Positions 16,895-25,471 are shown, counted from the stretch's first letter. The stretch is DNA of 64,000 nt from Pseudoalteromonas lipolytica (GCF_001306915.1 NZ_LJTC01000002.1:320108-384107); one strand, 5' to 3'. Made by a program: numbers and translations. The notes: generated by a model not told the origin, from the sequence alone.

Positions 16895-17782
16895 ATGATT
16901 GATATAAAGCACCTAAAAACCATAGCGACCCTTAAAGAAACAGGCTCTTTGGTCAATACCGCCCGTGAGTTGTTTTTAACTCAATCGGCTTTATCGCATC
17001 AAATTAAAGATCTCGAGAATAAGTTAGATTGCCAGCTGTTCGAACGTAAAACACAGCCTGTGCGTTTTACTCCGCAAGGTATGCTACTTCTGGAGCTTGC
17101 TAATGAAGTATTACCTCGTGTTGAGGCAACAAAATGTCGGTTAAAAGAAAGCCTTAACCAGCCAATCTCAAATTTACGTTTAAGCGTTGAGTGTCATGCC
17201 TGCTTTCATTGGTTGCTCCCAACCATCAAAGAATTTAATAATTTTTGGCCTGATATTAAAATTGATTACGAGCGCGGCTTTAGTTACGACGCCATTCCAG
17301 ATTTAATTAATGATGAATTAGATCTAGTGCTGACTTCTGATATTCGTGAACCCGATCAACTTGAGTATGCTCACCTGTTTGATTTTAAATTAAAACTAAT
17401 CGTTGCACCGGATCATGAGCTAGCAAAAAAAGCCTATGTCACCGCCCTTGATTTAAAAAACGAAACAATTATTTCGTATCCTATTCCCCGTGAGCGCCAA
17501 GACATCTTTAAACATTTTATTCAAAATGCACGCTTTGATGGCACGCTTAAAACGGTTGACCAAGGCTTATTGATATTCCAATTAGTGAGTGCGGGTATGG
17601 GGGTTGCAGCATTACCAGACTGGCTAGTCACTCCTTATGAAAGCCAAGGACTCATTAAGTCTATTCCGTTAGGTGCACTAGGCCTTACTCGCCCTATGTA
17701 TTTAGCGATGAAAAAGAATATGAAAGATAACCCAGTTTATCGCCACTTTTTAAATACGTGTAAGCAAAATAACGGTCGCTAA
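16895..17782 (+). CDS. metR: LysR-type regulator MetR
   Basis: MetR activates methionine-synthesis genes such as metE with homocysteine as coinducer. The protein is 295 aa. The N-terminus MIDIKHLKTIATLKETGSL and helix-turn-helix LTQSALSHQIKDLENKL closely follow E. coli MetR, as do QPVRFTPQG, the effector-domain ECHACFHWLLPTI, ELDLVLTSDI and GMGVAALPDWLV. Upstream MetJ boxes fit the known control of metR by MetJ. No metE or metF is adjacent, so its targets lie elsewhere. Confidence 0.94.
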   Translation: MIDIKHLKTIATLKETGSLVNTARELFLTQSALSHQIKDLENKLDCQLFERKTQPVRFTPQGMLLLELANEVLPRVEATKCRLKESLNQPISNLRLSVECHACFHWLLPTIKEFNNFWPDIKIDYERGFSYDAIPDLINDELDLVLTSDIREPDQLEYAHLFDFKLKLIVAPDHELAKKAYVTALDLKNETIISYPIPRERQDIFKHFIQNARFDGTLKTVDQGLLIFQLVSAGMGVAALPDWLVTPYESQGLIKSIPLGALGLTRPMYLAMKKNMKDNPVYRHFLNTCKQNNGR

Positions 17783-17833
17783 AACAAGGCAAAATAACTA
17801 ACATAGCTGCATCTATTACAAACAATAATGTTA

Positions 17834-18097
17834 ATACCCAAACCACCTCAAGGTGCGAGTTTCAGTTGGAATTAAAAGCGATTTAGGCAAGGCATTGATT
17901 GCAAACAATAGTGGTTCTATGGTTAAAATCAATAACGCAGTATAATTCGCTTTTAAACCAACCCTTTGGGCGCTTCACAGGTGCTTACTCTCATCGTTGT
18001 TACTTCTTAAAAGGGGCTGCCATTTTTGCAAAGTAACGCCTTGATATTAAGGCACCTGTGAAACGCTGAATTCTGTACCTTGAGGAGGCTTGGGTAT
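17834..18097. mobile_element. 264-bp MITE-like element with nested inverted repeats
   Basis: The ends are 21-bp terminal inverted repeats (17834-17854 and 18077-18097) differing at 2 positions. The left end reads ATACCCAAACCACCTCAAGG and the right end GAGGAGGCTTGGGTAT. Two internal inverted repeats are nested in it: TTAAAAGCGA / TCGCTTTTAA (17872 and 17947, perfect) and GCGCTTCACAGGTGC / GCACCTGTGAAACGC (17970 and 18052, 14 of 15). It encodes no transposase. The right end abuts the start codon of the YdcF-family gene and places GAGGAGG 11 bases before the ATG. Confidence 0.75.
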
Positions 18098-18099
18098 AA

Positions 18100-18864
18100 A
18101 TGTTTGAAATTAAAAAGATCATTGGTTCTTTATTAATGCCCCTGCCGTTGCTCGGGCTGCTTACTTTAGTGATGGTATTTTTAGCCATTGCCCATAAACG
18201 CAAAGCACTCTATTTTGGCTTTGTTAGTATTTTAACTTTAATGCTGATAAGCACGCCATTTATTGGTCAATCACTGATAGCTGCAAGTAATAACCCAGCC
18301 TGGCAATTTAACCAAGCGAAACAGCCTAAACTCGATAACATTGTGGTACTTGGCTGCTCAATAATGCCCAACTCGCGCCTTCAAGCAAACCACCAGTTAG
18401 GCGATTGTGCGCTTGCTCGATTACTTGAAGGTGTTAAGCTTGCCCATCACTACCCAAATGCCACCCTCTATGTATCAGGAGGCGGCTTTGCTAATGCCAC
18501 CAATAGCCAGCTCATGTTTGAAACAGCAAAAACGCTTGGTATCTCAGCAACTAGAATTAAACAAAACCCTCTCGCCATGGACACCGCAGAAGAAGCGAAA
18601 CGACTTGCCATTTATTTAGTCGATAAAAAAACTGCCTTAGTCACCTCAGCGAGCCACATGCCGCGAGCGAAAGACTTATTTAATGCACAAGGCATTGATG
18701 TGATCCCAGCGGCAACCGACTTTCAAGATTTTAGTCAGTATCCAACGTACAAACAGTTTATACCTAACATTGCAGTACTTGTTGCAGTGACCAGAGTAGC
18801 GCATGAGAAAATTGGCAGTGCATGGGTGAGTGTGCGCCGCTGGATTGATCCAGAGGCGCTGTAG
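18100..18864 (+). CDS. ElyC/SanA/YdcF family membrane protein (DUF218)
   Basis: The protein is 254 aa with two N-terminal transmembrane helices (about residues 12-30 and 37-55), then a DUF218 domain. Domain motifs: NIVVLGCSIMPNSRLQ, RLLEGVKLAHHYPNATLYVSGGG, MDTAEEAKRL and LVTSASHMPRA. ElyC and SanA act in envelope and peptidoglycan-precursor metabolism, so an envelope role is plausible but unproven. The protein ends 6 bases before the stop of the convergent Nif3-type gene. Its start is directly behind the MITE, which supplies the ribosome-binding sequence and probably displaced the native leader. Confidence 0.85.
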   Translation: MFEIKKIIGSLLMPLPLLGLLTLVMVFLAIAHKRKALYFGFVSILTLMLISTPFIGQSLIAASNNPAWQFNQAKQPKLDNIVVLGCSIMPNSRLQANHQLGDCALARLLEGVKLAHHYPNATLYVSGGGFANATNSQLMFETAKTLGISATRIKQNPLAMDTAEEAKRLAIYLVDKKTALVTSASHMPRAKDLFNAQGIDVIPAATDFQDFSQYPTYKQFIPNIAVLVAVTRVAHEKIGSAWVSVRRWIDPEAL

Positions 18865-18869
18865 AACAA

Positions 18870-19622
18870 TCAGACTGGATTATCGATATCGATAAACGTT
18901 ACATCAAAACCATGCTGCTCAGCTAAAAGCTCGCCTAAGGCTTTAATGCCATAACGCTCAGTAGCATGGTGACCAGCTGCAAAAAAGTCGATACCTTGCT
19001 CGCGTGAACTATGAATCGTTTGCTCAGAGGCTTCACCTGTAAGATAAGCATCAATCCATTGGGCAGCTGCTAAATCAATATACCCTTGTCCGCCACCTGT
19101 GCACCAAGCGATGGTTTCAATTTTCTCTTTTCTTACCAAACTAGCTAATGGTGCACGGTTAAGTACTTGGGTTATTTTGGCGGTAAACTCTTCACCACTT
19201 AAAGGTGTTTTTAAACGCCCTTTCACCGGTACACTATTTGGACCAGATTCAAGCCCACCTGTGAACTCAATATCAAGTAACTTAGCCAGTTGCGCGTTAT
19301 TACCAATTTCAGGGTGTATATCTAGCGGTAAGTGATAACCATATAAGTTAATATCATTATTTAAAAGTGCTGCAATACGGCGCTTTTTCATGCCCGTGAT
19401 TGGCTGCGATTCCCCTTTCCAGAAATAGCCGTGATGTACCAAAATAGTATCTGCATTTTCTGCAATAGCGGCATCAATCAATGCTTGGCTAGCTGTGACA
19501 CCCGTCACTATCTTTTTTACTTCGCTCGCACCTTCAACTTGTAAGCCATTTGGGCAAAAGTCAGCGATAGAATCAGGTTTAAGAATGTCGTTTAATAATT
19601 GAGTAAATTGTTTGCGTTGCAT
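18870..19622 (-). CDS. ybgI: Nif3-like dinuclear metal centre protein (YbgI family)
   Basis: The protein is 250 aa of the Nif3/YbgI family, a hexameric toroid with a dinuclear metal centre and unsettled function (linked to GTP cyclohydrolase I-like folds). The ATG at 19622 (MQRKQFTQLLNDILKPDSIADF...) is chosen; the longer frame begins with TTG. Conserved: FCPNGLQVEG, VHHGYFWKGE with metal His residues, LYGYHLPLDIHPEIGNN, WCTGGGQGYIDLA, GEASEQT and FAAGHHATERYG. AAGGA lies 10 bases upstream. The gene is convergent with the YdcF-type gene. Confidence 0.92.
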   Translation of the reverse strand: MQRKQFTQLLNDILKPDSIADFCPNGLQVEGASEVKKIVTGVTASQALIDAAIAENADTILVHHGYFWKGESQPITGMKKRRIAALLNNDINLYGYHLPLDIHPEIGNNAQLAKLLDIEFTGGLESGPNSVPVKGRLKTPLSGEEFTAKITQVLNRAPLASLVRKEKIETIAWCTGGGQGYIDLAAAQWIDAYLTGEASEQTIHSSREQGIDFFAAGHHATERYGIKALGELLAEQHGFDVTFIDIDNPV

Positions 19623-19772
19623 ATAAAAATCGTCCTTCAACCCTCTATTTTGTGCAAATTTTGGCGTTTATGAGTGAAAAATGGAAGGAAAATCGCAAAA
19701 AATTGAAAAGTAAGCTGAAAATAGGTATAAATATATATTCTTAATCTGTGTTTACAACGTATAGGGTCTCTG

Positions 19773-20150
19773 ATGAGCAAACTAGACAAAACAGAAGTGT
19801 TAAATGCCTTCGAAGCAGCATACGAAGCAGCGAATGGTAAGAAACCTGAAATCACAACAAAACCTGGTTGGTATAGCATCGACGGTGGCAAAAATATGCG
19901 CCTTGCTGATGTTGCAGCACTGACTGAAGAGCTCACTTCTGGTAAAACAGTTGAGCCTAAAGCAGAAGAAGCACCTAAAGCACCAGCGAAAAAAACCAAA
20001 ACTAAAACCGCTGCACCGGCTAAAACAGCTAAGAAAGCATCGTTCACTGTTGTTACAGCAAACGATGACGGTTACAAAGCTGAAGAGCTTTGGATTGTTA
20101 ACCTAGCTGAAAAAGACCACGATTGTCGTTTACCGCGTGGTGTTGTGTAA
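19773..20150 (+). CDS. Small protein with a Lys/Ala/Pro-rich linker
   Basis: The 125-aa cytoplasmic protein has three parts. Residues 1-57 form an N-terminal domain (MSKLDKTEVLNAFEAAYEAA, then a GWYSIDGGKNMRLADVAALT turn). Residues of about 58-90 are a Lys/Ala/Pro/Thr low-complexity linker (KAPAKKTKTKTAAPAKTAKK). A C-terminal stretch follows (FTVVTANDDGYKAEELWIVN). Such basic linkers occur in nucleoid-associated and ribosome-associated proteins. I do not recognise the family. AGGGTCTCTG precedes the ATG. A clear intrinsic terminator follows, so the gene is probably a separate, well-expressed unit. Confidence 0.75.
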   Translation: MSKLDKTEVLNAFEAAYEAANGKKPEITTKPGWYSIDGGKNMRLADVAALTEELTSGKTVEPKAEEAPKAPAKKTKTKTAAPAKTAKKASFTVVTANDDGYKAEELWIVNLAEKDHDCRLPRGVV

Positions 20151-20173
20151 TCAAATTACACTTAGCAATTTTA

Positions 20174-20200
20174 AAAACCGCTACTCGTTAGCGGTTTTTT
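20174..20200 (+). terminator. Terminator embedded in the 3' end of the convergent HPP gene
   Basis: AAAACCGCTA (20174-20183) and TAGCGGTTTT (20189-20198) flank the loop CTCGT and continue into a T run. The stem overlaps the last codons of the minus-strand gene that ends at 20181. Confidence 0.85.
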
Positions 20201-20657
20201 TATGGCTGTTCATTTGGCTAGTTATAACCCATTGGCTACTATGGCCAAACAACACAATAAATACGGTTCCAATCAATACAGGCATCACTAAAAAATCCCA
20301 GCTTTGCATAGATTGCATTATCAAAATTGGGTTTGCGCCTGCAGCAGGATGTACTGTGTCCGTCAACATCATTAGGCTAATTGCCAACCCTGTGGCTATA
20401 GCAATTTCAACAGGCCCTACACCGACATAATTTACAAAAACAACGCCGATTAGTGCAGTTAAAAAGTGCCCACCGATAACATTCTTCGCTTTCGCAAGCG
20501 GACTATGTGGCACACCAAATACCAACACCGCAGTTGCTCCAAATGGGGCCATCAACCACACACCATAACTTCCTAATTGCTGTAAATAGGCCAACACAAA
20601 AATTGCCATACAAGCAAATATACCCGCAACGGCCGCCTTGCTTACTTTATTCTCCAT
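20181..20657 (-). CDS. HPP family integral membrane protein
   Basis: The protein is 158 aa. The ATG at 20657 (MENKVSKAAVAG...) has GGAGG directly upstream. It has four hydrophobic helices and the family landmarks VPHSPLAKAKNVIGGH and DTVHPAAGANP, the latter giving the HPP name. Cyanobacterial HPP homologues have been connected with nitrite transport; that is family knowledge and not proof here. It is divergent from a TetR-type gene, and two matching palindromic operators lie in the gap, so its expression is probably repressed by that regulator. Confidence 0.88.
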   Translation of the reverse strand: MENKVSKAAVAGIFACMAIFVLAYLQQLGSYGVWLMAPFGATAVLVFGVPHSPLAKAKNVIGGHFLTALIGVVFVNYVGVGPVEIAIATGLAISLMMLTDTVHPAAGANPILIMQSMQSWDFLVMPVLIGTVFIVLFGHSSQWVITSQMNSHKKTANE

Positions 20658-20671
20658 AAAACCTCCAATAG

Positions 20672-20689
20672 GTAGACCGACTTGTCTAC
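20672..20689. promoter_or_regulatory. TetR-type operator 1 (GTAGAC-N6-GTCTAC)
   Basis: GTAGACCGACTTGTCTAC is an 18-bp perfect inverted repeat with a 6-base centre. It lies 15 bases upstream of the HPP start. The core TAGACC-N4-TGTCTA resembles the NemR box of E. coli as I recall it. Confidence 0.85.
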
Positions 20690-20699
20690 CAAGCAGATA

Positions 20700-20717
20700 G
20701 TAGACAACTCGGTCTAC
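20700..20717. promoter_or_regulatory. TetR-type operator 2 (GTAGAC-N6-GTCTAC)
   Basis: GTAGACAACTCGGTCTAC is a second copy with identical arms, 28 bases from operator 1 and 41 bases before the tetR-type ATG. Two copies between divergent genes indicate joint control, including autorepression. Confidence 0.85.
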
Positions 20718-20757
20718 TTCTGTCAAGCTGTCATTAGTCACCCAATGAGGCCTTGTT

Positions 20758-21300
20758 ATGGATAAACGAACACATATTATTTTGACCGCCCTGTCACTTT
20801 TTTATCAAAAAGGCATTCATAGTGTGGGGATAAACGAAATTATTAGTGTGGCGGGTGTCGCCAAAAAAACCATGTACCACCATTTCACAAGTAAAGATGA
20901 ATTGTTATTAGCGTGCCTTAGTGAGCGACATACCCGATTTTTAAATTGGTTAACGCATGCCACCAGCAAACTAACCACTATTGAAGAATTTAAAGTCGCT
21001 TTGATCAGCTGCCATGAAGCTTGGTTTAACTCTGAGGTGACTGAGTTAGGTGATTTTAATGGCTGTTTATTTATTAACACCGCTGCGGAGTTTGCTGATC
21101 CTGCAAGCCCGATAAATCAAGCCTGCAAAGAGCATAAAATGGCAGTACAGCAGTTAATTAAACAGCGTCTATCAGCGTGTGAAAATATGGAAAGCTCGCA
21201 GCTCGACTCACACAGCCACTATTTAATGACGCTGGTAGAGGGCATGATCTGCCAAGCAAAACTAGTAGGAATTAAACAGTTTCCTTATTTAAAGCAATAA
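20758..21300 (+). CDS. TetR/AcrR family transcriptional regulator
   Basis: This regulator has 180 aa. The N-terminal helix-turn-helix spans residues of about 5-50 (ALSLFYQKGIHSVGINEIIS, then AGVAKKTMYHHFTSKDEL). The effector domain contains DFNGCLFINTAAEFADP, the GC-L pattern seen in several TetR regulators that sense electrophiles or small organic acids. Cys in that motif is a possible sensing residue (inference). It is divergent from the HPP gene, with two identical-arm operators between them. This pairing makes the HPP gene its most probable target. Confidence 0.92.
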   Translation: MDKRTHIILTALSLFYQKGIHSVGINEIISVAGVAKKTMYHHFTSKDELLLACLSERHTRFLNWLTHATSKLTTIEEFKVALISCHEAWFNSEVTELGDFNGCLFINTAAEFADPASPINQACKEHKMAVQQLIKQRLSACENMESSQLDSHSHYLMTLVEGMICQAKLVGIKQFPYLKQ

Positions 21301-21308
21301 ATAAACAA

Positions 21309-21334
21309 TAAAAAAGCGGCACAATGGCCGCTTT
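21309..21334 (-). terminator. Terminator of the amidohydrolase gene
   Basis: AAAGCGGC (21313-21320) and GCCGCTTT (21327-21334) flank a 6-base loop. On the minus strand the stem is followed by T residues (complement of ATAAAAA). It is 20 bases downstream of the gene ending at 21355, and could also weakly serve tetR. Confidence 0.75.
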
Positions 21335-21354
21335 CAGTTTAGATTTTTGCTATG

Positions 21355-24300
21355 TTAGATTTTTTCAAAATATAGCTTTTCGCGTTTTTTCTCACCCACT
21401 TCGTTCATGGTTGCAGCATCAAATAAACGACCATTGATCATGGTGTAATCGATTTTATCTGTATCACGAATGTTAGTTAGCGGGTTACCGTCAATAACAA
21501 TTAAATCGGCAAGTTTACCCGGCTCAAGAGAACCGATGTTGGTATCAAGGCCAATGTATTTAGCAGGATCTAAGGTTGCTGCACGAATTGCTTCAAGTGG
21601 TGTCATACCACCTTGCGCAAACATCCAAATCTCCCAATGTGCCGCTAAACCTTCACGTTGACCGTGAGCACCTAGGTTTACTAAAACACCTAAGTCTTGC
21701 AGCTCTTTAGCAACACGGGCATTGTTAAAGTGGTTATAGTGATGATCGGGCGCCTTAACACGACGCATTGAACGAGGTAAAAGCTGATTCTTTGGTACAA
21801 ACTTACTTAAGCGTGGGTGATTCCACACATCTGTCTTGTCGTACCAATAATTTTCACCCCAAATACCACCGTAAGCTACACCCAGTGTCGGCGTGTAGCC
21901 TACATCACTTTGTGACCAAAGCTGGCGAATATCATCGTAAATATTGGCAACAGGAATTGAGTGTTCAATACCCGTATGACCATCAACTACCATAGTTAAG
22001 TTATGCTGCAGTAATGAACCGCCTTCTGGCACAACCATCATTTCAAGTTCACGACCTGCTTCAATAACTTGTTGGCGCTGTTCACGACGAGGTTGGTTAT
22101 AGGATTTAACACTAAACGCACCTACTTTCTTTAAACGCTCAAGATGGAATTTAGCATCTTCTAACGAGTCAATATGCGATGTATAACCTGGCATATTTGC
22201 ACCATATAAAATGGTACCCGTTGAGAAAATACGAGGGCCGACAATCATGCCCGCTTTTTGCATTTCGCTTGCAGCAAAAATCTCAGTGGTGTCGTTTGAT
22301 GGATCGTGAATCGTTGTCACGCCTAACGCTAAACCCGCTAAGTTCTTCCAGTTTTGCTGTGGAATGATCTCATCGCTGCCTTGCGAGCCGTGCGCATGTG
22401 CATCAACAATACCCGGCATAATTGTCTTCCCAGTTACATCAATTACTTCTGCACCTTTAGGAATAGCAACACTGTCTTTACTACCAACTGCTTTAATATG
22501 CTTACCATCAGTAACAATAACGCCGTTTTCAATAACCTGCTCACCGTTCATGGTGATAATACGCGCACCAGTTAACGCAAAGATTGATTTAGGCTCCGCC
22601 ATGGTTTTTGTAAAACCGATGTTGTCGCCGCTTTTAACTTTAAAGTCAGTCTCTGCATTTTGGTTAATATCAAATAAACCCGCTAGGCTGGCATGATATA
22701 ACTCTGGGCCTAAGCTCCAATAAAGTTTATCGCTTGTGCCACTCCAACTGATGTTTTCACCCGCGCGAACAGAAAGCTGCTCAATTGGGAATTGGCTATC
22801 TTTCGGGCCAATATTAATGGTTTTGCCACGCTCAACAAATGGCGTAACAAATACTTTAAAACGCTCTGCAAACGCTAAATATTGGCCATCTGGTGATACT
22901 CTAAACTCTGTAGCATGTTCTGACTCGTAAAGTTTACGAACTTGCTTTGATTCAAGCTCAACAACACTTAATGTTGGTTTCGGCCAAGGGCTCATCACAT
23001 AAATGCGGTCATTCGCTGCACCAAATTGCGGCTGATAGCCTGATTTAGTGATTAGCGTCGCTTTACCGCCTTTAGCACTTACTGAGTAAATGCCTGGCTC
23101 TAATGACCATGTTGGGTTAAGGATACTACCGCCAGATGCTTTACGGTAAACAACCGTTTTGCCATCTGGGCTGAAAGTTGGCTCTACATATTTACCCGGC
23201 TCTTTAGTAATGGTATCGCCACGGCCACTGCGCGCAGATACAACACGAACTGAGCCCTGTTCGTTATCATCCCATGTGGTATAAACAATCTTCTTACCAT
23301 CACGAGAGAACTGCGGGAATAATTCAAAGTGGTCGTCTTGCTTAGTCAGGCGCTTCACTTTGCCAGACTCTAAATCACGTTTATAAATATGACCTAGCGC
23401 TTCAAATATAGCCGTTTCACCATCCGGTGAAATTTGTACATTGCGCAGCATTTTCACATCAAAATTATCGCTATCGATGTTTTGTGTAAAACGCACGGCT
23501 TTTTGAATTTGCTTATTGGTCTCAACTTTAAATGGAATAGTCGAGACAGACTTATCATCCACATCTAGCTTATGAATTGACCCACCCGCCCAAAAGACCA
23601 GTTGTTCGTTATCTGGTGTCCAAGCAATTGTTGGGTATACGCCATGAATTGCCCATGTCTCTTGCATATCACGCTCAAGCTCGCCATACAGCTTAGTATG
23701 CTCACCGGTGTGAAGATCATATAAGTACAAGCTTGTTTGGAAATCATCGCGCTTAATATACGCAAGCTTTTTACCATCTGGTGAAGGTGTTGGTCGAATA
23801 GCCCCACCCATGCCATCAATAATTGTTTCAATCTCGCCAGTTTCACGGTCATAGCGTTTAATTTTATAAATACCCGCTACAGAATCTTTAGAGTAATGGA
23901 ATGTTTTACCCGGCGTTGCATCATGCGAGAAATAAACATAACGACCATCCGGTGAGAACATTGGTTCGCCTAAGTCTTTTTGGTCGTTCTCACGTGCAGT
24001 TAGTTGCACACCTTTACCACCCGCTTTGTGGTAAAGCCATACTTCACCAGCCCCTAGAGAGCGGCTTGCAGTAAAGTGCTTACGCGCAACTAAGTAGTCA
24101 CCATCTGGGCTCCAAGCTGGGCTGTTTAACAAACGAAATGTTTCGTTCGTTACGGCTTTTTGGTTTTCACCATTTAAATCCATAACCCAAATGTTATCGC
24201 CACCACCTTGGTCTGAAGTAAACGCAATGTGCTTACCATCAGGGCTAAAGCGTGGTTGCATTTGCCATGCAATATCACTGGTTAATTGCGTTGCAGTGCC

Positions 24301-24540
24301 ACCTGACATTGGCATGGTATAAATATCGCCGAGTAGGTCAAACACAACTGTTTTACCATCAGGGCTAATATCTACGTTCATCCACGTGCCCTGCTCAACA
24401 CTAATTTTAGCGTCTAGGAATTGGCCTTTAGGTGCGTCCACCTGCCATTTGTCGTCATTTGATTGCTCAGCTGCCGCCACTTGCCCAGTTAGAGCAAGTG
24501 AAATAGATACAGCGAGCGCTGTATGAAGCATTTTCTTCAT
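21355..24540 (-). CDS. Exported beta-propeller / amidohydrolase fusion protein
   Basis: The protein is 1061 aa. The ATG at 24540 (MKKMLHTALAVSISLALTGQ...) opens a Sec signal peptide cleaved near VAAAEQ. Residues of about 40-630 hold many PD40/TolB-like propeller repeats (SPDGKTVVF, FSPDGKHIAF, WSPDGDYLV, FSRDGKKIVYT). The C-terminal third is a metal-dependent amidohydrolase. It has VDAHAHGSQG (HxH metal ligands), DGHTGIEHSIPV, NLGAHGQREGLAAHWE, and the closing GSLEPGKLADLIVIDGNPL. Similar fusions are known as exported amidohydrolases whose natural substrates are unclear. The gene is monocistronic with its own terminator. Confidence 0.9.
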   Translation of the reverse strand: MKKMLHTALAVSISLALTGQVAAAEQSNDDKWQVDAPKGQFLDAKISVEQGTWMNVDISPDGKTVVFDLLGDIYTMPMSGGTATQLTSDIAWQMQPRFSPDGKHIAFTSDQGGGDNIWVMDLNGENQKAVTNETFRLLNSPAWSPDGDYLVARKHFTASRSLGAGEVWLYHKAGGKGVQLTARENDQKDLGEPMFSPDGRYVYFSHDATPGKTFHYSKDSVAGIYKIKRYDRETGEIETIIDGMGGAIRPTPSPDGKKLAYIKRDDFQTSLYLYDLHTGEHTKLYGELERDMQETWAIHGVYPTIAWTPDNEQLVFWAGGSIHKLDVDDKSVSTIPFKVETNKQIQKAVRFTQNIDSDNFDVKMLRNVQISPDGETAIFEALGHIYKRDLESGKVKRLTKQDDHFELFPQFSRDGKKIVYTTWDDNEQGSVRVVSARSGRGDTITKEPGKYVEPTFSPDGKTVVYRKASGGSILNPTWSLEPGIYSVSAKGGKATLITKSGYQPQFGAANDRIYVMSPWPKPTLSVVELESKQVRKLYESEHATEFRVSPDGQYLAFAERFKVFVTPFVERGKTINIGPKDSQFPIEQLSVRAGENISWSGTSDKLYWSLGPELYHASLAGLFDINQNAETDFKVKSGDNIGFTKTMAEPKSIFALTGARIITMNGEQVIENGVIVTDGKHIKAVGSKDSVAIPKGAEVIDVTGKTIMPGIVDAHAHGSQGSDEIIPQQNWKNLAGLALGVTTIHDPSNDTTEIFAASEMQKAGMIVGPRIFSTGTILYGANMPGYTSHIDSLEDAKFHLERLKKVGAFSVKSYNQPRREQRQQVIEAGRELEMMVVPEGGSLLQHNLTMVVDGHTGIEHSIPVANIYDDIRQLWSQSDVGYTPTLGVAYGGIWGENYWYDKTDVWNHPRLSKFVPKNQLLPRSMRRVKAPDHHYNHFNNARVAKELQDLGVLVNLGAHGQREGLAAHWEIWMFAQGGMTPLEAIRAATLDPAKYIGLDTNIGSLEPGKLADLIVIDGNPLTNIRDTDKIDYTMINGRLFDAATMNEVGEKKREKLYFEKI

Positions 24541-24646
24541 TGAAATCTCACTTTTTATTGTTTTGCTTATATGCACACTTTTAAGATTGCACCAAATAGC
24601 ATAGCAAGATTCCAGTGATTCGTGTTAAACAGACGTAAATAGTCGA

Positions 24647-25471
24647 CTAATGCCACGCAATCGGATCAAACTGATAAAAGCCAACCAGTAAATGATAAAT
24701 TTCTGGGTCAAATTGCCTGAGTTCAGCGGGTTTTTCTAAGAAAGTTTCGGTAATAACAGCAAAAAACTCTGCCTCATTAGTCGCGCCATAGCTATGAATA
24801 ACATGAGGCATGCCATAAGCTAAATGAGTTTTCAGTTGATTAAAGGCGCGGCTAAATACTTTTGCCCACTTTTGGTAATCCTCGTTACTCGAAAGCAGTG
24901 GTGTACCCGTGGTTTTGCCGGTTTCTTGGTCGAGCTGATGGGCAAATTCATGAAACACTAAATTATGGCCATCGCTTGGTAAACGGTTCCCCTCAAGGAC
25001 ATCATGCCAACTCAATACCAGTGTTCCGCCTGGCCATGATTCACCTTGACGCACCGTATTGTGATAACTAACAAGTCCGGCATTATCGCGGGAAGTTTGC
25101 GGGGCATAATACGCGCTTGGATATAACAGGATCTCTTTTACATTACGATACAGTGGCCATGGTTTATTAAGCACTAAAACACAGGCATCGGCTGCCACAA
25201 TCAGCTTCATTGCATCATTAAGCTTAAGGCCATCACAACCGATAAAGCGTTTTTCATTTAAAAACCAAACGATATGACGCTCCAGCTTTTCGCGGTCGGC
25301 ATCCGTCATCTTTCGGTAGATAGGCATATATTTTAACAGCAGATTTTTTTGCTGAACATTGAGGGAGTTATTAAGGTATTTTTTCTGCCAAAAGTGATTA
25401 CGGATATCGTCCCAGCGCCAGTAACACACAACAAAAATTATTAAAAAAAGTATCAAAACCAGGTTAAGCAT
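24647..25471 (-). CDS. mtfA: Zinc-dependent peptidase MtfA (M90 family)
   Basis: MtfA is a zinc aminopeptidase that in E. coli also titrates the glucose repressor Mlc. The protein is 274 aa, the family size. An N-terminal hydrophobic segment (LNLVLILFLIIFVVCYWRW) may anchor it to the membrane, unlike the soluble E. coli form. The metal site is VFHEFAHQLDQETG (HExxH, around residue 172). The family segments VAADACVLVLNKPWPLY, LSWHDVLEGNRLPSDGHN and NEAEFFAVITETFLEKP (third ligand region) are present. It lies alone between the amidohydrolase and the diguanylate cyclase genes. Confidence 0.92.
   Translation of the reverse strand: MLNLVLILFLIIFVVCYWRWDDIRNHFWQKKYLNNSLNVQQKNLLLKYMPIYRKMTDADREKLERHIVWFLNEKRFIGCDGLKLNDAMKLIVAADACVLVLNKPWPLYRNVKEILLYPSAYYAPQTSRDNAGLVSYHNTVRQGESWPGGTLVLSWHDVLEGNRLPSDGHNLVFHEFAHQLDQETGKTTGTPLLSSNEDYQKWAKVFSRAFNQLKTHLAYGMPHVIHSYGATNEAEFFAVITETFLEKPAELRQFDPEIYHLLVGFYQFDPIAWH

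Noticed and set aside
18000-18203. 67-aa ORF over the MITE end
   Set aside because: It spans the terminal repeat into the YdcF-family gene in antisense, so it is a chance frame.
19637-20047. 136-aa ORF on the minus strand
   Set aside because: It is antisense to the small basic-linker gene, whose frame, start and terminator are better supported. Its hydrophobic run is the complement of the Lys/Ala linker.
22364-22696. 110-aa ORF on the plus strand
   Set aside because: It is antisense to the amidohydrolase gene, with no RBS and no recognisable domain.
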